From contig CM000693.1 of the NCBI GenBank assembly GCA_000149225.2, forward strand, positions 248,001-312,000: a stretch of DNA of 64,000 bases, read 5' to 3'. Below are positions 51,899 to 62,714 of the stretch, one piece after another; within the stretch, counting starts at the first letter, position 1; the number at the start of each line of letters is the position of its first letter. The notes beneath the pieces are model-generated. The model was not told where the DNA came from. It did not search any database and saw nothing but the letters and a program-made list of their open reading frames with translations. This DNA is from Lachancea kluyveri NRRL Y-12651. Its lineage: Eukaryota > Ascomycota > Saccharomycetes > Saccharomycetales > Saccharomycetaceae. Made by a program: the position numbers and the translations under genes.

Positions 51899-54283
51899 CT
51901 AATAATCGAAGATACATTTGTACTGTAAGATTCTACTTCCCAAGACGTCCCAATCCTTTGCAGTAATATACAACTCTTCAACTAACTTGATCCTTGCTAA
52001 AACGCTGCCACCTTTCCAAGTCAGTACCGCTGGATCCATGTCACGTGGAGGTGGCAACACATTGATTGGGAAAACGTTCTCATTGCCACCTAAAGCGTCT
52101 ACACTTTCCCAGTACGACTGTAGCTCAAGTTTAACCATTTTTAGTAGCTTTTTCTTCAAAGTTGCGAGTTGCTCAGGATCGGTAACTTCACTGACTTTGT
52201 TTTCCTGTTCAAAGTCTTTTATTTGTTGCGTAACCTTCTTGTAAAACGTAGAAATCGTGTTCACGCTAAGCAAACGAGGTCTCCAAATGTTTATACGATC
52301 AGTCAAAATAAAGTCTAGGCTTGGAAACTTGGAACCTCCTCCCACAACCAAAAGATTGGAGTAAAAATTACCCAGCCTAGACATATTATTATCTAAGGAG
52401 ATACTTGCATTTGTAATGCTCTCCACAATAGCTTTCTCCAATGGTGTAATGTTATCATGATGGTGTTTTTTTGAAAGATTGCTATTGCTGTACTCGTCAA
52501 TCTCATCAGGCAAGTTCAGTATCTTTTGTAAAATATCCAAATCCCTTGTCATATCACAGTATGTTTTATTTTCGTGGCACTCCCTTTGAGAAATCGATCT
52601 TGGATTATTATCACGTAATGTGTAAATGTCTTTGGAACGAGGAAATTGGTTGGTAACATAGTGTTCCTGTTGAGTTTTTTGTGGGTTCAATAAAGATAAG
52701 ATTTTGGGAAAGAACATAGCCATAGGTGCAAGCATAACCTCATCGAACACCTTAAATTCGTATTTTTGGGCATTTGCTTCACCGGGAGTACGTTTGATAA
52801 AATTGTACAGCTGAACAGCAACGTTGGCGTCCTGAAAAGTGGTAAATTCTTTCTTCAAGCTTTCTGCCAGCATCCACCCATGTGGCGTACTTAAATCCCA
52901 ATCATCATACGGGAATTTGGATTGTAACAAAAATTGAGAAAACAACCGGGTAATGTCATCGCCACCGTAATCCAGAGTTACAGCGCTATTTCCCAAGACT
53001 GTCCCTTCATCGACGCACGCGATTTTTGTACTGGTAGCGCCGATGTCTACAACGCATGTTGAATTGCTAATACCAGCACCATAGGTGGTAGCGAGAGACT
53101 CTTGGATAATCGCAACAGCCTGGAATCCCATTTGAACTAGCAGCAGGTGAATAAATGTTTCCACATAGTTCTTATCGTACAGGTCTGGAATTACAAGTAC
53201 AATCTTATAGTTCGCAAACTGCTGCTTAGTAACATCAATCTTTTCTTGCTTCAAACAATACTCTAAAAGGCTTTGGACGTCACCCAAAAGTTCTTGAAAG
53301 GACATGTAGTACGGGGATTCTACGTTGAAGGAGCCGCGTGCAAATGGGTAACGCAACGTAAAATGTGAGGGCAAGCAGCGTGTGGCCTCCTCACCATAGA
53401 ATTGATTAGAACCGTTTTGGATCCATTCAACACGATGCAAATCGTTGTGTTCATGGATAAGCTCGGGTTCGACTTTAGAATTGAAGTTGATCACCGCATC
53501 ATGAGCATTAGGAATAACTTTTCTTTTGTAATAGCGCATGCGCTCTTTAAAATCCTGCTGGATGGCCGATTTTAGCCCGTCAAATTCAGAAGGTTCGCGG
53601 ATCTGAGGACTACGTACAGAGTTTTTTGTAGCTCTTGGGATTGCAATGCAACTTGGCACAGACTGTGGCAATACATCTGTTGCAAATCCAATTTTTAAAA
53701 ACTTTGAGCCCGGGTGGATGACAATAGTATTCAAATCGTCTGTACCTTCAGCGTCATCATTATCATCATTGTCCTCTTCTTCAGGAATGACCTCTGGTGT
53801 TGCGTTCGAAACAGCATTATTGCCAGTATTACCATTGCCATTCCCAGAATTTGGATTCCTCAGAGATTTTCTCTCCCTCATTGCGAAGATTTGGTCGTCC
53901 TTTTTCAAGTAGTCAGAAGAATAGTTCTTCTGGTTGATAAGCAACAACGGCTTAAATAAACCAGTTTGTTGCAATGCGCTGTTATCTCTTTTTTCAATGC
54001 CAATTGTCTTCAACTTTTTCGCGAACTCCTCTGCAGCTTTAATACGACCCAACCTTCTCTTCTCCAATAGATGCATAGGAACTTTCTTACCTGGAGGAAT
54101 GTGAGTGTCAGGTTTTTTGACCTTACCAGAAGTGGCAGGAGGTACAGGCGTCATCGATAGTGGTGTACCATTCTCACCAGTAGATACACCAACTTCTTCG
54201 TCGTATTCGTCTAAGGCACCTGGTAAAGCAGGATCTTCTTCCATAACACTTGTGTCATGAGGTTCCGGTGTGTCTTCAGTCAT
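51899..54283 (-). CDS. ARP8: INO80-complex actin-related protein Arp8
   Basis: The 794-residue protein (S. cerevisiae 881) has a charged N-terminal extension followed by an actin fold: TIVIHPGSKFLKIGFAT, VVDIGATSTKIACVDEGTVL (phosphate-binding), LVVGGGSKFPSLDFILTDRI and a C-terminal WKGGSVLARIKLVEELYITA. Arp8 sits with Arp4 and actin in the nucleosome-binding module of INO80. It is shorter than the S. cerevisiae protein, mainly in the N-terminal region. ATG at 54283 and synteny with YOR141C. Confidence 0.94.
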   Translation of the reverse strand: MTEDTPEPHDTSVMEEDPALPGALDEYDEEVGVSTGENGTPLSMTPVPPATSGKVKKPDTHIPPGKKVPMHLLEKRRLGRIKAAEEFAKKLKTIGIEKRDNSALQQTGLFKPLLLINQKNYSSDYLKKDDQIFAMRERKSLRNPNSGNGNGNTGNNAVSNATPEVIPEEEDNDDNDDAEGTDDLNTIVIHPGSKFLKIGFATDVLPQSVPSCIAIPRATKNSVRSPQIREPSEFDGLKSAIQQDFKERMRYYKRKVIPNAHDAVINFNSKVEPELIHEHNDLHRVEWIQNGSNQFYGEEATRCLPSHFTLRYPFARGSFNVESPYYMSFQELLGDVQSLLEYCLKQEKIDVTKQQFANYKIVLVIPDLYDKNYVETFIHLLLVQMGFQAVAIIQESLATTYGAGISNSTCVVDIGATSTKIACVDEGTVLGNSAVTLDYGGDDITRLFSQFLLQSKFPYDDWDLSTPHGWMLAESLKKEFTTFQDANVAVQLYNFIKRTPGEANAQKYEFKVFDEVMLAPMAMFFPKILSLLNPQKTQQEHYVTNQFPRSKDIYTLRDNNPRSISQRECHENKTYCDMTRDLDILQKILNLPDEIDEYSNSNLSKKHHHDNITPLEKAIVESITNASISLDNNMSRLGNFYSNLLVVGGGSKFPSLDFILTDRINIWRPRLLSVNTISTFYKKVTQQIKDFEQENKVSEVTDPEQLATLKKKLLKMVKLELQSYWESVDALGGNENVFPINVLPPPRDMDPAVLTWKGGSVLARIKLVEELYITAKDWDVLGSRILQYKCIFDY

Positions 54284-54675
54284 TGCTTATCGAATCTTCG
54301 AACTATTGCAACGATATCGATGTCGTTAGTCAAAATGCTAGGGATTTCATTACTCTCTTAATTCAGATCACCTTCGTTAATAACTATATAAGTATATATC
54401 ATATTTCACGGAGTTATTTATTTCCAGATCTGGAATATATAGCAGAATGATACTGTATCGGGAAAAAGAGCTACATATGGTAATAATGCTTCCGCCGCCG
54501 CTCTCTGCCCCTTGTTTTCTTTTTCCTATTTGTTTCCCCGGGATGTGCCACGCCGTCGGACAGAAACGGCGGGTGAGAAGTTCGGGAAAACGCTATATAA
54601 GACAAGTAGGGAGAATAGGATGTATCCCCCCGCCCAATCATACAAGATCCAAATCGCCTTCTGCCGCCATCGACT
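54284..54675. promoter_or_regulatory. ARP8-LSC1 divergent promoter
   Basis: 392 bp. Near LSC1 there is a TATATAA at about 54593 and a CCAATCA (HAP-type CCAATNA) at 54634-54640, although the latter is close to the ATG and may lie in the leader. Confidence 0.4.
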
Positions 54676-55656
54676 ATGCTAAGATCAGCTACCGCCAAAC
54701 GTTTGGGCCTCCGTTTCTTCTCAAGAGAATCTACCGTCTACGACAATTCCATTAAGAATTTGTTATTAACCAAGGACACTAAAGTTATTTTCCAAGGATT
54801 CACCGGTAAACAGGCCACTTTTCACGCTAAGATTTCTCAAGACTATGGTACAAACGTTGTTGGTGGTACTAATCCTAAAAAGGCTGGACAATTGCATTTA
54901 GGTCAACCTGTGTTTGCCTCGGTTTCAGATGCCATCAAAGAAACGGGCGCTACTGCGACAGGTATTTTTGTCCCACCTCCAATTGCCGCCAGTGCCATCA
55001 AGGAAGCCATTGAAGCCCAGATTCCATTGGCTGTGTGTATTACCGAAGGTATTCCTCAGCATGACATGCTATACATCGCGGAGATGTTGAGATCTCAAGA
55101 CAAAACCAGGTTGGTCGGTCCAAACTGTCCGGGTATCATCTCTCCTTCCTCCAAGGTGAGAATCGGTATCCAACCTACAAAGATCTTTAAGCCAGGTAAG
55201 ATCGGTATTGTTTCCAAGTCTGGTACCTTGACTTACGAAGCGGTTCAGCAGACAACTTTGGCTGGTCTAGGCCAATCGCTTGTCATTGGTATGGGCGGTG
55301 ATGCCTTCCCAGGTACTGACTTTATTGATGCGCTAAAGCTATTTATGGATGACCCTACCACTGAAGGTATTGTAATGTTGGGTGAGATTGGTGGTAAGGC
55401 TGAAATTGAGGCCGCCGAATTTTTGAAAGAGTATAACAATAAACGTGATGTCCCAATGCCCGTTGCTTCATTTATTGCAGGGACTGTTGCCGGTCAAATG
55501 AAGGGTGTTAGAATGGGTCACTCAGGTGCTATTGTTGAAGGTTCTGGCACCGATGCAGAATCCAAGAAAACTGCTTTGAGAGATGCCGGTGTTGCTGTTG
55601 TCGAATCCCCAGGCCATTTGGGTGATGCTTTGTTAAAACAATTCTCTAAATTGTAG
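54676..55656 (+). CDS. LSC1: Succinyl-CoA ligase alpha subunit, mitochondrial
   Basis: The 326-residue protein (S. cerevisiae 329) begins with a mitochondrial presequence ([19 protein letters not shown]). The CoA-binding Rossmann part has [25 protein letters not shown] and [10 protein letters not shown]; the ligase part has the phospho-histidine in [12 protein letters not shown] (H282). With Lsc2 it makes ATP from succinyl-CoA in the TCA cycle. Synteny with YOR142W. Confidence 0.97.
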   Translation: MLRSATAKRLGLRFFSRESTVYDNSIKNLLLTKDTKVIFQGFTGKQATFHAKISQDYGTNVVGGTNPKKAGQLHLGQPVFASVSDAIKETGATATGIFVPPPIAASAIKEAIEAQIPLAVCITEGIPQHDMLYIAEMLRSQDKTRLVGPNCPGIISPSSKVRIGIQPTKIFKPGKIGIVSKSGTLTYEAVQQTTLAGLGQSLVIGMGGDAFPGTDFIDALKLFMDDPTTEGIVMLGEIGGKAEIEAAEFLKEYNNKRDVPMPVASFIAGTVAGQMKGVRMGHSGAIVEGSGTDAESKKTALRDAGVAVVESPGHLGDALLKQFSKL

Positions 55657-55943
55657 TCAGAACTTCGCTCTAAAAATTTTCCAATGGGAAATTCAAGTTA
55701 AAGAAGAAAATATTCTACACTAATGCCTCATCTCTTGTTCTTTATATTAACGAAGGAAAATGCAACTAGATAAGTAAAAAAAACAAAAAAAAACATCTTA
55801 AATGTGCATACGTTTTATTGCGAACACGTACTAAAAGAAAATAGAGTAAAGATTTAAAAGTTATAAGTGTGCAACTTTATCAGAGGTAGCTACTTTAGTG
55901 TTAGTTAGATTTTAAAACTGACAAAAAAAACAAGTGTGAAATT
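55657..55943. other. LSC1 3' region
   Basis: 287 AT-rich bases before the tRNA; no gene. Confidence 0.4.
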
Positions 55944-56013
55944 GCGCGAGCCGGGAATCGAACCCGGGGCCCAAGTATGGGAAACTTGGATTTTACCACT
56001 AAACCACTCGCGC
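55944..56013 (-). tRNA. tRNA-Gly (CCC)
   Basis: On the minus strand GCGCGAG begins the acceptor and pairs with CTCGCGC at the end. The anticodon stem CAAGT/ACTTG closes the loop TTCCCAT with anticodon CCC, and the T arm contains GGGTTCGATTCC. A run of T8 follows on the same strand (forward A8 at 55923-55930) as polymerase III terminator. No intron is present. Confidence 0.95.
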
Positions 56014-57141
56014 GAAGAAAACGTTTAAACTTAGAAACATCTGGGATCCATACATTAATAGTGGACAGTTTTTTTTTTTTTTTTTTTGATTCCTGTAAGG
56101 GAGCCATGTAAAGACCATATTAATTATAGTTGAATTCGAGGGTAGTGAAAACAGCGTCATTTCCGAGTTGTTTCGACTGATGTGTCTATTTATCTATAAC
56201 ACTAGGATTTTGGAAAGTCGGATATTTGGAGCTACTACATTTTTGTCAATTGTTCACAAGTCTTCTGTTAGGGGAGCATTACGTCGGATTAAGGCAAAAT
56301 GATATTTTGAGATGGATACGCTACGCCAAGGTAGCTGTTCTAGCGTAAACGTCTACAGCCGCTACAGCGCTTTAATTCGCACAGGTAACCAAGATTCTTA
56401 GTAGCTTTATGATCTGATAAAATGGTTAGGTGCTTACTTTTGAAAATTATACGAACTACCTTCTCTGAGTAAAACATCATACCGGCATCTAAATCAAATG
56501 CTTCATTTCGAGCAGAAGAGATTCCAAGTGAGAACAAAACAACAAAAGACAAAAACAAAAAACCCTGGGTACAACTTTACGACGACAAATTCAAAGCAGA
56601 CTGTGAAAGACCACGGTTTAATGGATCACACAATATACTCTTTCTAAAACCAAGATTTTGCAGCACCCTGATATACTCAGGTGTTAAATATGTAATTAGA
56701 CCGTAGAGGGAAAGATGTGTGATATCTAAACGAGCTACTTTTATTCGTTGTATTTCATTATTTCCAAAAATGAAAAAAGAAAAGTATCCAATTTTTTAAA
56801 CGAACATCATCAACAGTAGTAGTAGTAGGTATTAGCGCTTCTTGAACATATTTGACAGATGCACGTGACCTCGTAGGCTAATATTTACAACTTGGAAACA
56901 AGTTCGCCGAAGCATAGAAATAATTTTACAGCTTGTCTTTATCGTAAAAATGCTTTTAAAGCCTTCGAATAATGTTGCTATTATTCAAGCACGTAGTGAA
57001 TTCATACTGCAATAAATAAGTACATTATATGGTTCTTTCGAACTGATTAGATATATGTTAGCAATGTTCTTTCATTCATAATATGTACTATATTAAGGCC
57101 AAAGAAAAAAAAAAAAAAAGCAAGATAATCTAGCTCGTGTG
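56014..57141. other. 1.1 kb region between tRNA-Gly and THI80
   Basis: No recognisable gene. A T17 run sits at about 56071-56087. A 72-codon minus frame at 56340-56558 has no clear family match. Such a tRNA-adjacent void is a common site of decayed transposons, but I find no convincing LTR ends here. Confidence 0.45.
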
Positions 57142-58074
57142 TTACAAAAATTGATTTAGATTCTCGATTTTTAGTTCAACATTCATCACTACACTGCTTT
57201 CCACATCCATATAACATCCGTTACTTCCAACGAACCTGTTGCTGCTACTGACTTTTCCTTCAGCAATACTTGTGGACCAATTTTCTACATCCCATTTCAG
57301 TCCCTTTGTCTTGTTAATCATCGTAGGCCCACCTAATGGTAAGAGGCCACAATTACCAATTGCACAGCTTCTAAAATCTTGAGAGTACTTGACCAAGGTA
57401 CCACCAGCAGGAATTAGAAAAATCAAATCGGTTGGCGTTAAATAACAAGGCTGAAAATATGAGTCTGTAGAAGCCAATGTATACAGCTGAGTGATAGAAT
57501 GCACGGTTTGGTCGAATCTACCATCGATCGCATTTAGGGCAAGTAAATGTATCGTTTTCTTCTCCTTTTCTGGAAGTGGTTCAACTTCTTGGTGGTACAT
57601 GTCGTGAATTCCATGATCCAGCGAGATACCAAAATTGTTCGAACCATTTTCGACTGTAGCCCTAAAATTTTTCGAGTAAAAATGTAGTGAAATCAAGTTA
57701 ACGCTTTTGGTGAAATCAGTTGAATACTGGGTGGTCTGCTTAATGATCTTCACCATGTGCATCTGATAAAAATCATATACTTTCTGGTCAATTGAATCTA
57801 AGTCACCTATAATGTAATCCGGTAAATGTTGCAACCGTTCTTTTTCAGTAGTAAAGTACTCATATAATCTATTTGCACCACCGTCAGCACACACTTTCAG
57901 ATTGTAATTGTTCCATAGTTTTTCGAAAATTTGTGGAACGTTAATTCTTTGGTTTAGAATTAACAAAGCTGTTAATTGATGATTTGGGTTCATAAGCTTT
58001 TGCAGATCCAAAACGTGCGCAGCACTAGAGATATCAATTTCGATAAATTCGGGATTTTCAAACACTTGTTCCAT
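57142..58074 (-). CDS. THI80: Thiamine pyrophosphokinase
   Basis: The 310-residue protein (S. cerevisiae 319) converts thiamine to thiamine diphosphate, the cofactor of Aro10-type decarboxylases among others. Seen motifs are LKVCADGGANRLYEYF and DYIIGDLDSIDQ in the N-terminal catalytic domain, TQYSTDFTKSVNL, and GRFDQTVHSITQLYT; the C-terminal domain has LTPTDLIFLIPAGG and LPLGGPT for thiamine binding. ATG at 58074, synteny YOR143C. Confidence 0.96.
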   Translation of the reverse strand: MEQVFENPEFIEIDISSAAHVLDLQKLMNPNHQLTALLILNQRINVPQIFEKLWNNYNLKVCADGGANRLYEYFTTEKERLQHLPDYIIGDLDSIDQKVYDFYQMHMVKIIKQTTQYSTDFTKSVNLISLHFYSKNFRATVENGSNNFGISLDHGIHDMYHQEVEPLPEKEKKTIHLLALNAIDGRFDQTVHSITQLYTLASTDSYFQPCYLTPTDLIFLIPAGGTLVKYSQDFRSCAIGNCGLLPLGGPTMINKTKGLKWDVENWSTSIAEGKVSSSNRFVGSNGCYMDVESSVVMNVELKIENLNQFL

Positions 58075-58232
58075 CAGTGAAAAGTAACTTCTGTGCGTAT
58101 TCGTGTTTTCCGTCTCAATTGTGGACTTTAGCTTAACAGGGAGGTATGATTTAGTTGTGAAAATTTCGAACCTTCATATGGAACTAAACCGCAGACAGGC
58201 CAAACACACAGCATACTGTATAGAATAGAAAA

Positions 58233-59207
58233 ATGGATAAATACAAGTATCGAGTAGAGATTCAACAGATGATGTTTGTCTCTGGTGAGAACAATGACCC
58301 ACCGGTGGAAACAACCTCATTAATAGAAGACATTGTTAGAGGGCAAGTGGTCGAAATTCTGTTACAATCAACTAAAACCGCTCACAGCAGAGGTAGCAAA
58401 AGCATCCTTCCCGAAGATGTAATCTTCTTGATCAGACATGACAAGGCTAAGGTAAACCGTTTAAGGACATATCTTTCTTGGAAAGATCTTCGTAAGAACG
58501 CAAAGGATCAGGATGCCGCGGGTGCTCCACCAGGTGGAAGTGGCACTGGTGGTCCTGTCGAGGGCGAAGATGATGACAAAAAAGGAGAGAAAGACGGCGG
58601 TAATATGATGAAAGTGAAAAAGTCTAAGATCAAGCTACCGTGGGAATTGCAATTTATGTTCAACGAGCAACCTTTAGAAAATAACGATGATGCAGACGAC
58701 TTGGACGAAGATGAACGTGAGGCAAACATGGCAACACTTAAAAGATTGAAAATGGCCGATGATAGAACGAAGGATATGACGAAAGAAGAGTATGTCCATT
58801 GGTCAGACTGTCGTCAAGCGAGCTTTACTTTTAGGAAGGGGAAAAGGTTTAAAGACTGGTCTGGAATCTCTCAGTTGACTGAGGGAAAACCTCATGACGA
58901 TGTTATCGATATCTTAGGCTTTTTGACTTTTGAAATTGTATGTGCATTGACAGAATCTGCGTTGAAGATCAAGAAGAGGGAAGAGCTATTACAAACCAAA
59001 AAAGACGAAAGCCAGCAACAACTTGAAAAAACGGACACAAGGAAAAGGAAAAAGCGACTATTTGATGGGCCAGATAACGTAGTTAATCCTTTGAAACCAC
59101 AGCATATCGAAGAGGCTTGGCGTGTTTTGCAGACCGTGAGCATGCAGCATAGAGCTTTAACGAATTTCAAGGGTGGAAGACTAAACTCTAGGCCAGTTAT
59201 TATGTAA
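58233..59207 (+). CDS. SPT3: SAGA subunit Spt3
   Basis: The 324-residue protein (S. cerevisiae 337) opens with the TAF13-like histone fold (YRVEIQQMMFVSGE, EDIVRGQVVEIL, LPEDVIFLIRHDKAKVNRLR), then a Gly/Asp/Lys-rich linker, and a second fold with YVHWSDCRQASFTFRK and ILGFLTFEIVCALTESALK. It recruits TBP as part of SAGA. It represents the chromosome IV track (YDR392W) inserted between THI80 and ELG1; the YDR391C homolog is absent. ATG at 58233. Confidence 0.97.
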   Translation: MDKYKYRVEIQQMMFVSGENNDPPVETTSLIEDIVRGQVVEILLQSTKTAHSRGSKSILPEDVIFLIRHDKAKVNRLRTYLSWKDLRKNAKDQDAAGAPPGGSGTGGPVEGEDDDKKGEKDGGNMMKVKKSKIKLPWELQFMFNEQPLENNDDADDLDEDEREANMATLKRLKMADDRTKDMTKEEYVHWSDCRQASFTFRKGKRFKDWSGISQLTEGKPHDDVIDILGFLTFEIVCALTESALKIKKREELLQTKKDESQQQLEKTDTRKRKKRLFDGPDNVVNPLKPQHIEEAWRVLQTVSMQHRALTNFKGGRLNSRPVIM

Positions 59208-59230
59208 TTCTACTTTTGTACAATCTATAA

Positions 59231-61651
59231 CTATCTCCAAATCTGTGTAATATTTTTTGGATTTCCGTTGAACCAAATTGGACGAAATGCGTGGTTACTT
59301 AACAGTTCATTTACAATCTCCTTCCTACGACTTTTTTCAGTACCATGAGTCGCCTTTTCATAAACTCTGCTGTTATGAGATTTTACAATTTCATCGTGTT
59401 TAGCAATTTCATAAATAATAGGGTTTATTTCTTGAGAAACGTGTCTTTTTGAATGTCTTGTTACAAAACTGACAAAAAGTTCTTTATCATCCACGGTTTC
59501 ACAAACTTCATCAGGTTTGAGCCTATCGATAACTTCCTTAATTTTTCTAGAGTTTCTTGTCATTCTAGTGCTAGCGTATTGATCTGTAGTAGTAGGAAGC
59601 CTGTTCAAAACACGAGAATTTAGAAATTTTACTGTTTCATGCGTGGACCGAAAGAAAAAAGTGCGACTGGCTCTTGCTGAATCGTCTTCCTTTCTGGATG
59701 TTTGATCGTATAGATATTTTGATATGTCCGTCTCATATGGCATCAACGGGTTCTTAAGATTGTCTGGTAAGTGTTCTTTGTAATCTATCACATAGTCTAA
59801 CATAAGCTTTTGTTCATCTGTTAAACCACTCGTATCGCGCAACATAGCCGGGGAGAATAACGTTGGATCCACGTCTTGCTTAATATTTGAACGCCATTTT
59901 GTAATTGTATGAAGGATGTCTGCTGTAGAAAGCAAGTCAGAACAAATAGTCTGTTTTTCCAAGCAGGAAATTGCTGTTGATTGTTTTTGTGTGAGAACTT
60001 TGCACACCCCTGGAGGTGTGCTTAACCATTGTAAGTCCATAAGTGTTTTTCTTAAATCATTCTTGTTCCTGGACGCCACGTTTCTGAGTATTTCATCAGG
60101 AATGCAAATACCATGCGATCGGGTACACTTGTTTAAATAGCTCAGAAATTCATCACAATTTATTTTTTGAACATGATATAGTGCATTTTCTTCCTTGGCA
60201 ACCTGAATTAAATTGATGGGAATGTAGTTTAAATCGCGACAAGTTAGTACTACTGGTCGCCTACTAATAGATAATACCTTATCTATAGCATTCCAGAAGA
60301 ATTTATCACGCTCTTTAAATAAAACATCAACGTCATCAAATAATATTAAACCTTTACTACCAGTGCTTTTAACAAAGTGTGTAGTAGAAAATTCCATAAC
60401 GTTTTCTAAAATATCTTTTTTACTTCTGTTACTAGAAGTGTTAATTTCAAATATTTGTCCTTGATGGGATTCCATTATAGCTTCAAGTAAGGTATTCTTA
60501 CCCACTTCACCGTGTAGTATCATCAGTGGAATAAAATCTTCAACGTTTTCTGGTTCCCTGTAGGTATCATCAACGATGAACCCGTCAAACTCATCGACTT
60601 CTGTAGGCCTTTTTCTCAGTAGCTTGTTTCTGGTAGTTGTCTTCCGTAATTTTTCAAACGCATTAGCTATCCATTCCTCTACTGAGTTTTTTAACTCAGA
60701 ATTAAGCAATACGTCTTCGACGGTTTGTGGTTTAAATACATTTGTCCATATAGTCTTGGGCAATTTGACATTCTGTATCTCTGTTATTTTGCTCAATTTT
60801 GCAGCTGATATGCCATTTAAAGAGGAATAGCCGCAGTTATCAAAAGTAAAGCTCAAATCCATCGGCTGCTTTTTGTCCAAAGACAACCGACGATAGTCAA
60901 TATCTTCCTCAGGAGTAATATGTTGTTTTATTGGGTAAGGAGCACTTATTTCGTTGAGCTTAGAAATTCCATGGCACCTACTCCAGGGGATTTTGTGAGG
61001 ATTGCCTTGTTGTTCTTCGACTTCCGTTTGCGCTGGCGATTTATCCAATTTCTTAAAATTATAAAATAATGATTTTAAAGGAGTCTTTTTTGCATTGGTC
61101 ATCGAATTCATAATCCTGGTATGAAGCATTTTATTCTTGTTTTCCACACTTTCTACAGCAGAGACCAGTTGCTCTACATCAATGACTTCCCTCTCTGTAA
61201 TCTCCTCTTCAATTCTTCTCTTACCTTGCCGCTGTTGTAACGTAGAACTTTTACCTGATAGTATATCTTTTAGAGCTAATTTGGGACTAATAGAAGCGGT
61301 TTCTCCGACGTTACTTCCATTGGTATTTTCATCATGGATTGTGATTATAGCCGTGTCGTCCGGTATTGTTTTTTCAAGCACTGCTTGTGCAACTTCTCGT
61401 CTCTTGGTCCCAATTAGCACGTCTTTTATTGACATAGCATTGGGAGTTGACAATAATTCTGATTTCAAAGGTGAAGAATCATCGTGGAATGTTTTATCTT
61501 CGAATTCCAGCATTGAAGAACCTTCTATGCTTTCCATGGTATCATTGAACTTTTCTTTTCCCTCTGCCGATAGAACTTGTTTTTTCGGTTTTTTATTACC
61601 ATCAAGTAAAGATCCCAACCTCACCGTCTTTTTCGCAGTCGGGGTGGTCAT
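59231..61651 (-). CDS. ELG1: Elg1, large subunit of an RFC-like PCNA unloader
   Basis: The 806-residue protein (S. cerevisiae 791) is an AAA+ clamp-unloader subunit that joins Rfc2-5 and removes SUMO-PCNA after replication. The AAA core shows ILHGEVGKNTLLEA (residues 378-391) at the Walker A position, GLILFDDVDVLFKERD as Walker B, and RRPVVLTCRDLNYIP as sensor 1. The Walker A has an unusual spacing (see findings). The N-terminal third is low in conservation with small SUMO-interaction-like hydrophobic patches (DTAIITIHDEN). It ends 23 bp from SPT3. ATG at 61651. Confidence 0.93.
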   Translation of the reverse strand: MTTPTAKKTVRLGSLLDGNKKPKKQVLSAEGKEKFNDTMESIEGSSMLEFEDKTFHDDSSPLKSELLSTPNAMSIKDVLIGTKRREVAQAVLEKTIPDDTAIITIHDENTNGSNVGETASISPKLALKDILSGKSSTLQQRQGKRRIEEEITEREVIDVEQLVSAVESVENKNKMLHTRIMNSMTNAKKTPLKSLFYNFKKLDKSPAQTEVEEQQGNPHKIPWSRCHGISKLNEISAPYPIKQHITPEEDIDYRRLSLDKKQPMDLSFTFDNCGYSSLNGISAAKLSKITEIQNVKLPKTIWTNVFKPQTVEDVLLNSELKNSVEEWIANAFEKLRKTTTRNKLLRKRPTEVDEFDGFIVDDTYREPENVEDFIPLMILHGEVGKNTLLEAIMESHQGQIFEINTSSNRSKKDILENVMEFSTTHFVKSTGSKGLILFDDVDVLFKERDKFFWNAIDKVLSISRRPVVLTCRDLNYIPINLIQVAKEENALYHVQKINCDEFLSYLNKCTRSHGICIPDEILRNVASRNKNDLRKTLMDLQWLSTPPGVCKVLTQKQSTAISCLEKQTICSDLLSTADILHTITKWRSNIKQDVDPTLFSPAMLRDTSGLTDEQKLMLDYVIDYKEHLPDNLKNPLMPYETDISKYLYDQTSRKEDDSARASRTFFFRSTHETVKFLNSRVLNRLPTTTDQYASTRMTRNSRKIKEVIDRLKPDEVCETVDDKELFVSFVTRHSKRHVSQEINPIIYEIAKHDEIVKSHNSRVYEKATHGTEKSRRKEIVNELLSNHAFRPIWFNGNPKNITQIWR

Positions 61652-61913
61652 TGATTATGCCTCCAAAGCATTAAACTTGCTAAATAGCCCTCAGTTTTAG
61701 AGAGTAATAGGTCTACAAGTCTCGTGTCTTGAATGCGAACAATTCACGCGTACTAGTATCGTAGCCAACGATTAACGCACACTAGCAAATGGAAAGACCT
61801 ATTGGATAAAGCTCTAAGAGAGCTAAAAGGCTACCATAGTTTTTCTTATATTAACTATTTCTTTATATTTCTTTAATATACAGACCATATCTTTGTGTAG
61901 AAGGGATATGCGA

Positions 61914-62714
61914 TCAATAACGTTCCTTTAATCTTGAAGCAACGGTACGCAGGTTACCGTAGACTTTACCTGGTGGAGAACCCAAGATTAAACTGACAAC
62001 AGCTTCACGAGCCATTCTGATGTGAGTGAACCCACCCAATATGTGGATTTTGGAATCCGCCAAGACAATTCTTGTCCTAGTGGCATTCTCAATAGCAAAT
62101 TTGGTTTTACCGTCCTTACCAGCGATACGCCCAATAGCTCTCGACAAATGGTCACCAGTCAAGGTTTTGACATCTTTAACTTCAAAGGTTTCAATATATA
62201 AATCATCCAGTCTTAATAACGCAATAGCATCATCCAGGTCGAATCCCAGGGCGAAAGCCTTAATAAAGTCAGCACCTTTCTGTAAAGCACCTGGATCAGT
62301 GGTATGTTTTGGATGAGTCCTTAATTCAACTGATTTTGTTTTCAAGTTCATTCTCACTTGTAACTTCAAGTGGTCAACTAGTGGCGGGTAAATTTTTGTC
62401 CAATTGTTCCTCAACGGGGTCATTCTGTGAGGTGGTACAGGGACCTTTCTACTTTCAAGTTTCACCTTTGTTTCTTTTGAGCGAGCTGCAGAAGAGAAGC
62501 GTGGTTTACCTTCCTCATCAAGCACAACTCCCTCACTTTCCTTTAGTTGCTGTTCTGGCTCGACTGGTTTGGCATCCTCGGTGTCTATTAGAATGTCATC
62601 ATCGTCGTCATCTTGAATTGGTTGGACGTTGTTGGTACCAATGATTCTGGATGCACTAGGGGTAGCAACAGAAGTATCTTGGCTGTTTTTTTTTAGAGCA
62701 GTAGGAGCAACCAT
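61914..62714 (-). CDS. PNO1: Pno1/Dim2 KH-domain 40S assembly factor
   Basis: The 266-residue protein (S. cerevisiae 274) has an acidic N-terminus and two KH-like folds; the second carries the pseudo-GXXG region GRIAGKDGKTKFAIENATRT and HILGGFTHIRMAREAV. Pno1 holds the 3' end of pre-18S rRNA and recruits Dim1 and Nob1 in nucleolus and cytoplasm. ATG at 62714, synteny YOR145C. Confidence 0.97.
   Translation of the reverse strand: MVAPTALKKNSQDTSVATPSASRIIGTNNVQPIQDDDDDDILIDTEDAKPVEPEQQLKESEGVVLDEEGKPRFSSAARSKETKVKLESRKVPVPPHRMTPLRNNWTKIYPPLVDHLKLQVRMNLKTKSVELRTHPKHTTDPGALQKGADFIKAFALGFDLDDAIALLRLDDLYIETFEVKDVKTLTGDHLSRAIGRIAGKDGKTKFAIENATRTRIVLADSKIHILGGFTHIRMAREAVVSLILGSPPGKVYGNLRTVASRLKERY

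Noticed and set aside
56340-56558. 72-codon minus frame near tRNA-Gly with SDHKATKNL
   Set aside because: A fleeting resemblance to retroelement polymerase motifs, but no LTR ends or extended similarity were found.
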